Source: Paramacrobiotus metropolitanus (Eukaryota; Tardigrada; Eutardigrada; Parachela; Macrobiotidae). From it: a stretch of DNA of 64,000 nt. The notes below the pieces were generated by a model. It was not told where the DNA came from. It searched no databases and saw nothing but the letters and a program-made list of their open reading frames with translations. Both the position numbers and the translations under genes were made by a program. Below, one piece after another: positions 52,978 to 64,000 of the stretch (position 1 is the stretch's first letter; every line of letters starts with the position of its first letter). Location: contig NW_026570234.1 in NCBI RefSeq assembly GCF_019649055.1, forward strand, positions 992,001-1,056,000. Direction: 5' to 3'.

Positions 52978-53335
52978 AATGAGGAGTTCGCGGCCTTAAA
53001 AAAGAGGGAAATGTTCAAAAATTGGCCATACTTTTGATCAAATAAATTAACTTTCACCTCTGTACAATATGCAATAAATTACAAGGAAAGAATAACACTA
53101 GACACTGGTATCTAATTGTAATTTCTGGACAACGCAGCACTGCATGTACTCCATGCAAATAAAGCCAAATTCGAGTAGAATTTGTGAACAATGCCCGTAT
53201 ATATATATACAAGAAACCGCTGCGGCTTCGCCTCCGCGTTTCTTGTGATCCACGGCCGCTTTGAACAAATCATTCCATTTGCAGTAATTCGTTAGTAAAT
53301 TCACTAACTTCCTTAGCAGTTATTGTAGAACTTCT

Positions 53336-54050
53336 TAGGCAAAGAGTCTAGCTCGGTCCTCGGTCCCTCACTCAGTTACCAACTTTGTTCGCTGGACAGT
53401 GGTAGCTCGGTCACTCACTCATCTAGTTTTGTTCACTGGACAGTGGTGGTAGCTCGGTCACTCACTCACGGTGTCACCTAGCGATTTTGTTCAGTGGACA
53501 GTGGTGGTAGCTCGGTCACTCACTCACCTCGCGATTTTGTTCACTGGACAGTGGTGGTAGCTCAGTCACTTACTCACCTAGTTTTGTTCACCGGACAGTG
53601 GTGGTAGCTCGGTCACTTACTCATCTAGTTTTGTTCACTGGACAGTGGTGGTAGCTCGGTCACTCACTCACCTCGCGATTTTGTTCACTGGACAGTGGTG
53701 GTAGCTCAGTCACTTACTCACCTAGTTTTGTTCACTGGACAGTGGTGGTAGCTCAGTCACTTACTCATCTAGTTTGTTCACCGGACAGTGGTGGTAGCTC
53801 GGTAACTTACTCATCTAGTTTAGTTCAGTGAACAGTGGTGGTAGCTCGGTCACTCACTCACCTAGCGATTTTGTTCACCGGACAGTGGTGGTAGCTCAGT
53901 CACTTACTCATCTAGCAAATTTGTTCACCTAGGATAGCGATTTATTGCTCGGTCATCACTCAGCTAGTGATTTCGTTTTGTTCACTGGACATTGGCGGTA
54001 GCTGAGTCACTCACTGCCTTAGCAGTCGTGTTCACTGGCTTTTGTTTCCT
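53336..54050. repeat. Minisatellite, about 12-13 copies of a ~50-bp unit
   Basis: Head-to-tail units with the core GGACAGTGGTGGTAGCTCGG followed by TCACTCACTCACCTAG and a TTTTGTTCACT linker. Units run about 47-57 bp, differing by CTCA indels and by GCGATTTTG versus TTTTG linkers. The outer copies (53.34-53.40 and 53.93-54.05 kb) are more diverged. It fills most of the gap between the Kelch 5' end and the helicase 3' end, and the array is likely to vary in length between individuals. Confidence 0.93.
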
Positions 54051-54496
54051 TCGAAACCTGGGTTAATTCAATCATGGTTCGGGAATCGGATTTTTTAGGC
54101 ATTTGAACATTGAACATTTGAGCAGCAACAGGCGATTAAAATTCAGCATGTTTGCAAATAAAATAACTACAAATTTATTGTATTACATACTTAACACTTT
54201 ACCAAATGTTCTAAGCAACTGGCACTGCTATTATTCTCAAGGTCACCTTGAAAGCTTTGCCGAAACCGGCATCGGTGGGACGGGTTTAAATAATTTTTTT
54301 AAGAAAAAAAAATCATGTGACACAGTTTCTGAACATGCTGAATCTAATGGCGTTTACAGTTTTTTTTATTAGGTTCTGGTTTTTCCGATCTCGATGCCTC
54401 ATCTTTTTTTGTAGTTATATTATAGATCTAGTTCCTTGATAGATATATAAATATAAATATTGTTTATTATATTATAACAAATTTATTATAACATAC
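54051..54496. other. Gap between minisatellite and truncated helicase
   Basis: A plus-strand frame 54103-54372 (89 aa, ATG start) shows no domain. Nothing on the minus strand resembles the RecA2 (helicase C) domain expected next. Confidence 0.4.
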
Positions 54497-56016
54497 CTTC
54501 AAAGCCAGAGAGGTGATAAGGAGTATGCAGCACAACGCGGTCCAGAGCGTCTACTGATTCTTGATTCTGAATTTCCACTGTACCGAGATGAACAGGTTCC
54601 ACCACTAACATTTCGAATGCTTCCTGCGATCACAACACAAAATACTTGTAACTGAACTTGACGCTGGCAGTCCTCGAATATCACATTCCATTTTTAAACA
54701 CAAAGCAATTCCTTGTTTAGATTCAGTGCTTAGTGTTTACAGAGTACAAACGCAAGAATTCCTTCTGGTCCAGCCGTACAGACAAAATCATTATATACCT
54801 TATCAATACGAAGTATCTCTTCCTCTCTCTGTTACACTGTCTCTGCTGAGTTTTGCGCACCTTCGACAAATACTTTCGGCAATCCTGCAAAACCGCGGTC
54901 TGGAAGGTGGGACCGAACATCATAACTTGCTTTTCGAACGGTGTTTCCAGGAAAATCTCGTGCACATCCGACTGTATGTCCAGTTGGCCCAGCATCTTGT
55001 CGCATTCGTCCACAATAAAGTGTTTGATGTGCGACAGATTCAGCACGCGCTCACGGATCAAAGTCTTCAGGCGACCTGCGGTGCCCACGACGATGTGAAT
55101 AGGGCCGGAGCGCAGTTTCCGCATGTCTGCCAACAAAGGATTGCCGTCGCAGAAGAGGCTGATTCGGATTCCACTAAAATACTGGCTGAGGCGGCGGTAG
55201 TCGGCTTCGATCTGCGAGGCCAATTCTCGCGTAGGTGCCAGCGCCAGGACGGTCGGCTGAGCGAGGGTTTGTGAGTCGATCATTTGTAAGGTGGAAATAA
55301 CGAACACCGCTGCAAGACAAAAAACCGTATTTAAAACCAGTTATTGCAACACACGCAGGAAATAGTAAAGGTACATCAGGTGATGTGACGATGTGTTATA
55401 CTATTTGACGATGTCTAAAGTTACAGCAGTCCAAAGTTACTCGTACACAAAACCATATCAGACAAAAAAAAACGCAACCGTTGTGAAGTAATACTATATA
55501 GTACTAGTACGTAAATCGCAACCTTCGTAATATGATGACAACCAAACATCTCTAACGAAGCTAAAAAATGATGCGCACGCATCCTGTTACGTACCTGTTT
55601 TGCCCATGCGTGGATTAGCCTGACACAAAATATCCACACCCGACATCGCTTTGGGAATACATTTTGCTTGAACTTCTATCCAAAACAAACAACCATCTCT
55701 ACCTACATATGCTTTACAATGACGTTTCCTTATGATGATCCTGCACGCAGATAAGATGATCAGCAGGTCACAACTTACGGGACGGATGCTCAAAGCCCGC
55801 ATCGAAGATCCCCTTCAAGATTTCGGGTTTCAGTGACATGTCTTTGAAGAGCAGGTTGACACCGTGACAGGGAGTATGCAACACAACGCGATCCACATCG
55901 TCAGTGGGTTTTTGATTCTGGTCATCTTCCGTACTGCCATTGGTGGTAGCTCGTTCTTCCACTTTCCCCTCGTATTCCAGCAGGTTCCCTTCGTCATGTC
56001 CATATGGGCAAGCCAT
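54497..56016 (-). CDS. Truncated UAP56/DDX39-like DEAD-box protein, N-terminal lobe only
   Basis: Exons 56016-55779, 55675-55595, 55309-54861 and 54623-54497, open and in phase. The start opens MACPYGHDEGNLLEYEGK, like the acidic N-terminus of UAP56. Q-motif region: SLKPEILKGIFDAGFEHPS...QAKCIPKAM. Motif I reads ANPRMGKT where UAP56 has AKSGMGKT, losing a P-loop glycine; Ia PTRELA is intact; Ib is TAGR for TPGR; II DECD is intact; III is GPT for SAT. UAP56 exports and splices mRNA as an ATP-dependent helicase; this copy is unlikely to hydrolyse ATP. The fourth exon carries no RecA2 sequence: its end repeats an N-terminal segment of exon 1 (DRVVLHTPYH versus DRVVLHTPCH). It ends at a good donor (G|GTATGT) with no further exon found. 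It looks like a rearranged paralogue, perhaps not functional. Confidence 0.75.
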
Positions 56017-57718
56017 TGTCAACCGTGCTGTCGCACAGTAAGATGCGCCACCGAAGACCAACGGTTTACGGCTGTCCTCGCCCCTTTAGTTCTGGTAGAA
56101 ATAATTCGCTTAATTAACTGTTGCAGACCTTTTAAAACTCGAATAAACTTATTTTTAGATCAATGTTTGAAGTTTCTTAAATTTGCAGTATGAAAAAACG
56201 CAGTGCATTGGCGTTTCTTACTTGTATATGTACAAACCACGCATACATCTACACAAGTAGGCAAAAGTAGGCCGGGCCAGCCAATGGCAATTGCGAAAAC
56301 GTCTTAATTGTATGTATGTATGCGTGATTTGTACACATACAAGTTGCAGCGCTAATGCGCTAATACGTACTTGTTATCATTGTTATCAGAGCAGATGTAC
56401 AGTACTTGAACGGCACCATCCAAACAACATCAAAGGCGGTTGGCCTTGTGATTATGTGACTGGTGTCTGCCAAAAGCGCAGTCCTTCACAAATTTCCAAC
56501 TTTGTGAATTGACGATTCTCGCCAGGATGGCGCCCTGTGGCGGTTGGAGCCGTACGCCAAAGCTACGCCGGGAAGTCACCGTAGGCCCATAACAACAAGT
56601 GCTTATCCCGGCACCTTTTAAACAGCGCGCGTTCGCGAGCTATGCTGTTTGTTAATTCGGCAGATGCATGAAAATTCACAGAAAACTATCCTCTGCAAAC
56701 GAGGCGACTAATGTGTTATAAAAATATTTACAGTTTCCCTAAATTAAGTGGCAGTGCTATGGCCACGGTATTACACCACCGCCCGTATTACAGCACACGA
56801 ACAGAAACAGAGCGAATGCATAGTTCTCCTGTTGGCGCGCCGTAAAATCCCTGTTGTTAGTGACGTCAAAATGACACACTGCCAGTCTGCTATCCGGGCG
56901 AGAATCACGAATTGAACTTTTTCTTAAGCAAAAATTGTATCCAGGCTTGAAAATTAACAATAAGTACATAAAAAATAGCACTTTCCGGCAGTAGAAATGG
57001 AGTTATTTATTTTGATGTCAAACTGAGTCAAAGTAATATGACTCTCCGCAGCTAACATAGCCCCGTTACTCGTAAGTCGTATGAGAAAGTGGGTAGTACT
57101 GTACCCAGTACTGGGGGTAGTACTGTACCCAGCGCTAGAGTAGATTCTCCATAGACGAGTTTATTGAAATTAATTCTTGCGATCATAACAACGCTTCGGC
57201 ATAAAAACAAAAAAACATTCTAATTACAAAAAATATACATTATTATTCATTTTTCAAGCTTATGGATAAAATTTCTGCTTAAGAATAAACGAAGTTACAC
57301 ATTTCTATATATTTACATAACTAACATTTTTTGGAGCGATCATGCTGTCCAGTGTCCGTTCCTAGCAGTGGATGGCAAAAAAGACAAAACAGATAAAACC
57401 CTCTCAGAAACGGCAGCAAAGCAGACAAAGATGTGTCGCCCAGAAAATTCCCATGTTTTGCTAAAATCTGATCAGGGGTTTTGGGATAATTAACTCGCGC
57501 AACGACAATGCCCGACAAATTCAGAGCTACCAGCGTATCGAGTCGACTGATGATTTCGCATTGACAAAATGTTCCCGCCGTTCCCTGGGATTTGCAGACC
57601 AACCCTTTTACACGATCTGCGCAACACTTCAACGATCTTCCGTCTGACAAAGCACAATTTACGAGTTCCGTTCCCGTGTGATGACACTCAGTGCGCTATA
57701 CCGACTCCGTGATTGCTG
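56017..57718. other. Region upstream of the helicase and downstream of SGTA
   Basis: Two near-copies of a 20-25-bp unit (core GGTAGTACTGTACCCAG) lie at about 57088-57134. A Cys-rich minus-strand frame at about 57694-57321 has no ATG and lies beyond the SGTA poly(A) signal; it is not called. Otherwise nothing recognised. Confidence 0.4.
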
Positions 57719-57724
57719 TTTATT
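57719..57724 (-). terminator. Poly(A) signal of the SGTA-like gene
   Basis: AATAAA on the minus strand about 125 nt past the SGTA-like stop codon. Confidence 0.6.
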
Positions 57725-57848
57725 CGATTCAGTTCAAGAACCATTTAATTCCGTCTACAACCCTGGGCCAATACTAGAGACTTAAGACAAAAAATGTGTA
57801 TACGCCATGCCACTTATTTTTCCGGTAACAGAACGAACCAATCCTCGC

Positions 57849-60800
57849 TTAAGAGAAATAACTGGGATTTCCGCCAGCACCGCTACCCGGACCTTTGTCA
57901 TTTTTATCTTTATCTTCTGGTTTAGGCTGCGAACCCGGCTGGCTATCCGGTGGCTGTTGTCCGCCGAAGATTCCGCGCATTTGCTCCGCAATCTGCTCTG
58001 GCGTCATATTGCCCATCCCCGGCATCCCTCCACGGAGAAGTTCCGCCATGTCCGGCATACCGGGTGGCATTCCTGGAGGTGCTGCCCCGCCAGGCGCGCC
58101 GCCTGCACCCGCCATCTGATTCATGAACATGTTGGAGAACTGACCCACCCTGGAAAAAACCAAATTTCAGTACCATAATACAAGAAGTTTCACTAGGTCT
58201 GTCATAAAGCTGTGCTAATAATACTGCTCCCGTCAACCACGCTCAGTTAGCACAATACTTATAAGACTAATATATGGTGTTAGTTAAGCACCGGAGAACT
58301 GTCTCAGAAACTGGAAGGTTCTAGTTCATTGTTTTCCACAATAACAAAACTAATGCCAACTAGCTTTTGTCTATCGTACATTTGTTGGACTTGTGGGTTT
58401 TGCATCATCTGCAAGCAAACATATGCAAATTAATTACTGAAATTATTCATAAAACATCGAAACTACAATAGCAGCTACCGTTTGTTGAAATTCCTGATTC
58501 TGCAGCATGTCAAATATTCCACCACCACCCATTCCACCTGGCATTCCCGGCATCCCTGGTATGTTAGGGAAACCTCTCGCCGCTCCCGGCATGCCGCCAG
58601 ACAGTCCCTACAAACGCAAATGCAATAAAGTTAACCAAACTGTCAATGAAAGATTAATGTGTCGCAGGTGACCAAATCGAAAAAATCACCAAAACTATGA
58701 GATATGGAGAAAGCAGAGATACAAGCCAATTGTAACTTACAGCGTGGGCTCCGCCAGCTGCGTTGATGGCATTTTCGACCAATTTCAGACTGTTCTTGTA
58801 CAGCTGGTCTTCGGGATCCCCACTGACAGCCTTATCCAGAACATCCTTGGCTTCCTTCAGCAGTCCCGAGCCGTTCAAGGCCAAACTATAAAAACACAAT
58901 CTTACAACCTAATAAAAACATCTATCTCATCAAGTTAACAGTAAAAGCATGTAAAATAGTACTATTGCCTCAATACAATCATACCCGTAGCGTCCGTATG
59001 CCTTTGCAAAGTTGCCGTCAAATGCAATGCCAACTTCGCAGTCCTTAGCAGCCAAATCATGTTGATTCTTTTTGCTAGAAGCGGCGGCTCTGTAGCGTGA
59101 TAAAAGAAATATATTAACGATAAGATGATTGTACACAACTGAGATAAAACAGTTAAGTCAACCATATCCGACTAACAATTAGTATATAATATGTACGACA
59201 ATAAAAAAATTGAACGGATTGCAGTGCATAAATACCAAAGTAAAACCGAATACCTTTTCAAATGCATGATTTGAACAAAATTTCAAATACCTGTTGCAGT
59301 ACAGAATCGGATTTGTGGGATCCAAAGTGACAGCTTCTGTATAAGCCTGTAGCGCCTCGTCAACTTGGCCGTTCTTCATAAATTTATTACCTAAACAACG
59401 ATAACATTCGAACCTGCTGTGTGTTCGTTCTCCCCCCACAACAACAGTACTGTTTACCTTTATTTTTGAACTCTTCCTCTCTGTACTTATCCTCTGCCGA
59501 TGCAGTAGGCGTGCGTTTCAGTTCGTATTCCAGTACCGGCTTGGGCTCAGCCGGCACTGCATCGGGATGAGAAGTGGAGATATCCACTGAAGAAACTTTC
59601 GTCTTCGTCTTCAACACTTCCAATCGTTCCCCCGTCAGATCAAAAGCTTGGGACAAACATTGAAGAGCTATTACAATGTACAGAGCAAACACGTATGCTT
59701 ACAAACATACGCATACACATTATACAACTACTCGGCTTGACCACTCGAAAATAAATTAATCAATCGATCAATCAAACATACTTTACAGATAATAATGATA
59801 TTTTTATATAAATATTCGACAAACACGCAAATTCGACAAGTTCGTACGCGCGAAGTCCGCCATTAGCGGAAAGGAATGAAAAGATCTAGCCGTAAAGAAC
59901 TCGGAAAACAAAAAATGCACGTACCCATGAAACCAGAGGGAAAAGTGGGATCAGTGCGGACTTTTCCATCGATGTGAACGTCAATCAGTAGCCGGTACTG
60001 AACCGTCTGAACATAATTACGGACAACGACAATTAGTGGTAAGGATTCGCGAAGCTTATAGGGATCACAGCCATGGCCTGGAGCCTTCGAGGAAATGGAG
60101 TTGATTGCTCAAAACTCGGATAATCTAATTGCAAACTGCGACTACGCAAAGACTGGTAACTTACCAAAACCCCAAAGAGCTTGTCCAGCACAGTTTCCGG
60201 CTCGTCATGATGTTGTGCAGGAGGTATCTGACAGTGAACCGAAAATAACAGTTATGGTATACAAATATAAATATAAGATATCTATATATCCAAACTTGAA
60301 ATAACCAGAAAACGAAAAAAATTCAGCAGTAAACAAATATTTAAAATAAGTTAAAATTAACAATTGTAAATCAACCTGCTTGAACGAACGTAATTTGAGC
60401 TAACTTGAACGTCGTGAGAGTGCAGATTAGAGTGCAGTTCATCATCATTGCCGACATTGCGCAACAAAATTTCAGAACTTGAAGATTCTATTCTTAGGGA
60501 GTTATCAGTGGGGATGGCAAAAACTTGAGTTTTCTACTTGACTTGACTTCCGACTCGGTTTTTTCGACAAGTAATTTTTTTAAAATACTTAAAAACCCAA
60601 GGCTGCTTGCAATACTTAGCTTGAAAGTCCAAACCAAGTTATTAACTTGGAGTCGACATAAAGTCGACTTAGTCGACTTAAATTTTTCTTTACCTTACCT
60701 GCTAACACTACTGTTTTCTGGATAACTGACAGCCGGTCATATTTTTTTACCCTGGTGCACGCACCAGCATGATAGACTGAACAGATATCAACGTAATTGC

Positions 60801-61373
60801 CGGGAGAGGTGCGCGTAGTAGGGAAAAATGATAATACAGTCGTGGGGGAAACAGTACTAAGCAGTAGTACATTGGTCCATTTCTTTAAACCGCTTTGAAT
60901 ATTTTCTAATTACTGTAAAAGTTTTTCAAGTCGACTTGAAATAGAACTTGGGGACTCGGTTTCACTTTCAAAGTCAACTTGAGTAACTTGGTTTGAAAGG
61001 ATAAGTTCGAAGTATTTAACTTGACTTTTCCCCCAAGTTTTTCGCAATAACTCAAGTTTTTAACTTGAAAAGTCGACTTCGTCAAGTTTTTGCCATCCCT
61101 AGTTATCAGTTATGGACTTATGGTTAGTCAGCTTGTAACAGTGTATATATATGGAAGTGTACACTCGACACTCTACAGTACAATACTTACGTTATTTCCG
61201 CCAGGTCCAGCAGGCGGTTGCGCAGGCGGTTGGCCCTGCAGATGGAAATTTGGGATTTGCCAACCGCCCGGGGGCGGTGGGAAATTCCAAGGTAGTAACT
61301 GATTAACACCACCGCCCTGCGGACCCTGACCAGGTATATGTGCCGGCATTACCGCTCCTAAAGCTGCATACAT
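57849..61373 (-). CDS. SGTA: SGTA-like small glutamine-rich TPR co-chaperone
   Basis: Ten exons with matching phases: 61373-61191, 60227-60165, 60006-59925, 59667-59458, 59390-59291, 59089-58985, 58885-58741, 58607-58479, 58408-58380 (29 bp) and 58149-57849; 448 aa. The dimerisation-like segment ends ALQCLSQAFDLTGE; three TPRs follow (EEFKNKGNKFMKNGQVDEAL; ILYCNRAAASSKKNQ; AKAYGRYGLALNGSG). Then come a Gly/Met/Pro-rich region and a tail with MMQNPQVQQMVGQF and TPEQIAEQM. SGTA sorts hydrophobic tail-anchored proteins with the BAG6/GET machinery and binds Hsp70/Hsp90 through its TPRs. The first exon gives a Pro/Gly-rich N-terminus not found in human SGTA; the frame stays open upstream of the ATG to an acceptor-like TGTTGCAG, so an earlier start is possible. 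The C-terminus is richer in Gly/Pro than Gln. Confidence 0.88.
60501..61109. mobile_element. Non-autonomous hAT-type MITE with intact 8-bp target-site duplication
   Basis: The element 60509-61101 (593 bp) has inverted ends GGGATGGCAAAAACTTGA (left) and its complement (right), with outermost bases TG/TA. It is flanked by the 8-bp direct repeat GTTATCAG at 60501-60508 and 61102-61109. An 8-bp duplication and ends of the (C/T)A-GGG type fit the hAT superfamily. The interior is full of AAGTCGACTT and ACTTGA words in both orientations, so it can fold strongly, and it encodes no transposase. It sits in the intron between SGTA-like exons 1 and 2. The intact duplication suggests a fairly recent insertion. 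Confidence 0.88.
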
Positions 61374-62430
61374 ATACGGTGGGAGGCTGCAACAGGTTAA
61401 AGTAAAAACGGTAAGTACAGTACTCAGTAGCTATTAGCTAACAATATTAGAAGTATTGATCATATCATTTGATCATATTATTTGTTGAGCGACGCTCGCC
61501 TTGTACATATTGATAAATAAAAAAACTTATTAAAATGCATTTTTTTCTTATTTAATTGTAAGCTCATAACTATTTTCATGAAAAGCGCCTGTACCAATCT
61601 TACATAAACCAAAATCTGTTTACAATCTTCTGAAACAGATGCAGAACCTGAAAACAGCACGTGGTTCGTCTATACAGTACTGCGTTATTTGTTTCTTCCT
61701 TGCAACTTTTAAAAGGAAATTAATGTTTTTCATTATGAAATTATTGGGCTTGAGAAACAAGAACGACGAAAGAAGTTTATATCAGAACATAATTTTTACT
61801 TTTTAGGAAATTTGAGAACATGAGTGATTGGTGCGCTGACGGCTGCCTTTCATACGAGTACTACAAAGTAGTTCAAAACAGCGAACTGTCTATTGCAGAT
61901 ATAGTGGCAGTCTGTGGCACTGGTTAAAGTGATCGGTTTGCTAAATGCTAACGAAGTCAAGGTACAAAATATTCCTTCCTGGCTTCCGGCGGATGTTTTT
62001 CCAGCCGCCCAGGGTGGCATGCGCAGCTTACGCAGTTGACTGCGCCGTCTTCGCGTAACGTACGTACTAGAGACGATTCATCTCTTCAACTGCGAAGTGG
62101 GCTTCCTCCTCTCTTCCGTGGTTAACTTTCACTGCCAGCCTTCTGTTTCCCAATGGAATTGGAACATCATCTGCGAAAAGGCCTGCGGCCCAAAAACGGG
62201 CAAGCTGAAGCCGAAAAACCACTTCCATTGGGTTGTCCGTGTTGGGAGGAATATTATGTCCTGTAGAAGCGAACGTCTATAACAGTACGCCATGGTACTA
62301 CGAAGTCGGTACGTAAAAATTATTTTATTTAAACTCCCAGGCCGTACGGATGCCAAGTTATTTGTCAGATATGAAAGAAAAGTAAAGCTGGATACTTACT
62401 AATATTAAGCATTTGCATCGAGCGCAGCGA
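61374..62430. other. Upstream of SGTA-like gene, before the retrotransposon
   Basis: May contain the SGTA-like promoter and an upstream exon. TACAGTAC occurs at 61416 and 61673. No coding region recognised. Confidence 0.4.
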
Positions 62431-64000
62431 AATGTACAGACTAATTTGTAATAAAGAGCATAAAAGTTTGTCTGACGCCCTCACGCCACAAAGAGCGTTA
62501 CGTGACTTAAGTCCTACTTTTCCTATTCCACAAGTCCAATACCATTTCCAAGTGGAACTGGAGCTCGCGCTCGTGCAACAATGTGGTTATCAACCACCCA
62601 CCACCAGTCAAGAAGTAAAAGATAGATTGAAGTAAAAGACGGACTGCGAGCACAGCACTTAAAAGAGTTAGTAAAAGTACCTGGCGAATGCGGAGAAGTG
62701 TTTTTAGCGGCGCTTACAAAGCTAGTGAACCACGTTGTCTTCAACCCGATTCCCGATAGCGTCCGCACAGTGCTTTTTGGCGCCACGCTGATACCTTTCA
62801 ACAAGAAAGCGGGCGGGATACGGCCCATAGCGGTTGGCTGCACCATAAGACGCCTGTGTGGGAAATTGATTAGCAGACGCGTACAGACGGAACTGGGCGG
62901 CATTTTTCGCCCAGTGCAGTTGGGCTACGGAACACCGGGAGGAGCAGAAGCAGCTGTACATGCCACGCGGAAATTTCTTCGAGCCCACCCAGCCAGCCCT
63001 ACCGTGGTGTTGAAGCTCGATTTTCGTAATGCATTCAACACCATTCGTCGCGATGTCGTTTTGAAAGAAACAGCTGACAAATTACCGCAATACTTCCATT
63101 TTATTTCCCAGTGTTATAGGAATTCTTCTACCTTGTTCTGCGGCGAAACTACGATGCCATCCGCCCATGGGGTGCAGCAAGGCGATCCCCTTGGCCCGTT
63201 ACTGTTTTGCCTTGCCTCGTACAAGCTTGCAAAAAGTTTCCAGTCCGATCTCAATGCCTGGTTTCTCGATGACGGGACAGCAGGAGGAGACCCAGAAGTG
63301 GTCCTGGAAGATTTCATCAGAGTTAGTATTGATGCGCCTAAGATCGGTCTAGAACTCAACTTCGCAAAGTGTGAGCTCTATGTTTATGGCGGGTCTGAAG
63401 CGGAACAACAAGACATATACGACCGGTTTGCCGCAGTCGCACCTGGTATTCAAAGGGTCACCCCAGAGACGTTGGAATTGCTCGGTGCTCCCCTTACGGA
63501 CTGGTCCATCGGCCACTGCTTGGACGGTAAAATTGGCCAAATCAAAAAACTGACAGACTCATTAAGCGTCTTGCCGGCGCAGCAAGCGTTATTTCTCCTA
63601 AGAAACAGTCTGTCATTGCCGCGACTTATGTACACTCTAAGAGCGGCCGCTTGCTACAAATATGCGGAGAAGCTCAGGGAGTTTGACGAAGGATTAGGTC
63701 AAAAGCTGAAGAGATTACGAATGTTGTGATGGACGACTGCACGTACGTGCAAGCTTCTCTGCCGGTCAAAGCAGGCGGCTTGGGTTTGCCTAAAGCCGAA
63801 GAAATCGCTACCCCGGCCTACCTCTCCTCGCTGTATTCTACCGACGAGCTAGTACGTACTATTGTGCCCGAAGATTGCCCCGACGAGCGGTCTGATGTTG
63901 AGCTGTGCTGGGAAGAACGTACAGGAAAGAGTGCACCTGCGATGGAAGACCGGAGCAACCAACGCTTGTGGTCGGACATGTTGACTGTTGGGAAACTGGA
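62431..64000 (+). mobile_element. Non-LTR retrotransposon fragment with damaged reverse transcriptase, runs off the window
   Basis: The reverse transcriptase reads from about 62638 (DGLRAQHLKELV) through IRPIAVGCTIRRLCGKLIS, KLDFRNAFNTIRRD, HGVQQGDPLGPLLF, the catalytic FLDDG (63262-63276) and GLELNFAKCELY, as expected for palm motifs 3-6 of LINE-type enzymes. The protein frame ends at a TGA (63727). It resumes in another frame as VMDDCTYVQASLP and VKAGGLGLPKAEEIA, so a 1-nt frameshift lies near the A-run at 63701-63704. Upstream, a frame from about 62432 (ending QPPTTSQEVKDRLK) appears to be the preceding part, with the short linker before DGLR missing. There is no endonuclease domain in view and the 5' end is probably truncated. 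The clade (FLDDG rather than YADD) needs a tree. It is an inactive copy. Confidence 0.88.

Noticed and set aside
53336-54050. Regular repeats considered as a CRISPR array
   Set aside because: There are no unique spacers; whole units are tandem variants of each other in a metazoan genome, so it is a minisatellite.
57321-57694. Cys-rich minus-strand frame (LKCCADR, TFCQCE)
   Set aside because: No ATG, no upstream room before the SGTA stop, and it lies past the SGTA poly(A) signal. Left as unsupported.

Overview
This is animal nuclear DNA, not bacterial. Coding blocks are short exons joined by GT-AG introns of about 50 bp to 3 kb, and the proteins are metazoan: a FOXO factor with AKT sites, a TRH-receptor-like GPCR, an SLC22 transporter, an FMO, a polyamine oxidase, ribosomal L22, SGTA, DPH3, LIM and Kelch proteins. 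The sequence is A+T rich. The compact layout and long Ala/Lys-rich L22 N-terminus suggest a small invertebrate; a tardigrade or another ecdysozoan is plausible, but nothing here proves the phylum.

Layout. 1.2-7.5 kb: LIM gene (-) with two alternative 3' exon pairs. 8.5 kb: a strong hairpin. 9.0-10.4 kb: RPL22 (-). 11.7-12.4 kb: a fold-back repeat cluster. 13.1-15.3 kb: trypsin-like protease (+). 15.8-18.7 kb: polyamine oxidase (-). 22.9-27.7 kb: FOXO (-) with a 3.2-kb intron. 30.9-31.5 kb: DPH3 (-), divergent to an F-box gene (+, 32.0-34.0 kb). 34.7-37.8 kb: SLC22 (-) with a 1-nt frameshift. 39.6-41.7 kb: FMO-like gene (+). 42.3-46.9 kb: TRHR-like GPCR (-). 49.3-51.3 kb: decayed MFSD5-like gene (-). 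51.9-53.0 kb: Kelch protein (-). 53.3-54.1 kb: minisatellite. 54.5-56.0 kb: truncated UAP56/DDX39-like helicase (-). 57.8-61.4 kb: SGTA-like co-chaperone (-) with a hAT-type MITE in an intron. 62.4 kb to the edge: a damaged non-LTR retrotransposon.

The genes are independent housekeeping and signalling loci with no operon-like cooperation. No novel multi-gene system is visible. The most unusual items are the duplicated LIM terminal exons, the 98-nt hairpin, the truncated helicase whose RecA2 domain is replaced by a copy of its own N-terminal exon, the decayed transporter, the MITE with intact target-site duplication, and an over-represented TACAGTAC word. Exon coordinates were read by eye from splice sites, reading-frame phase and family similarity; no alignment was run.
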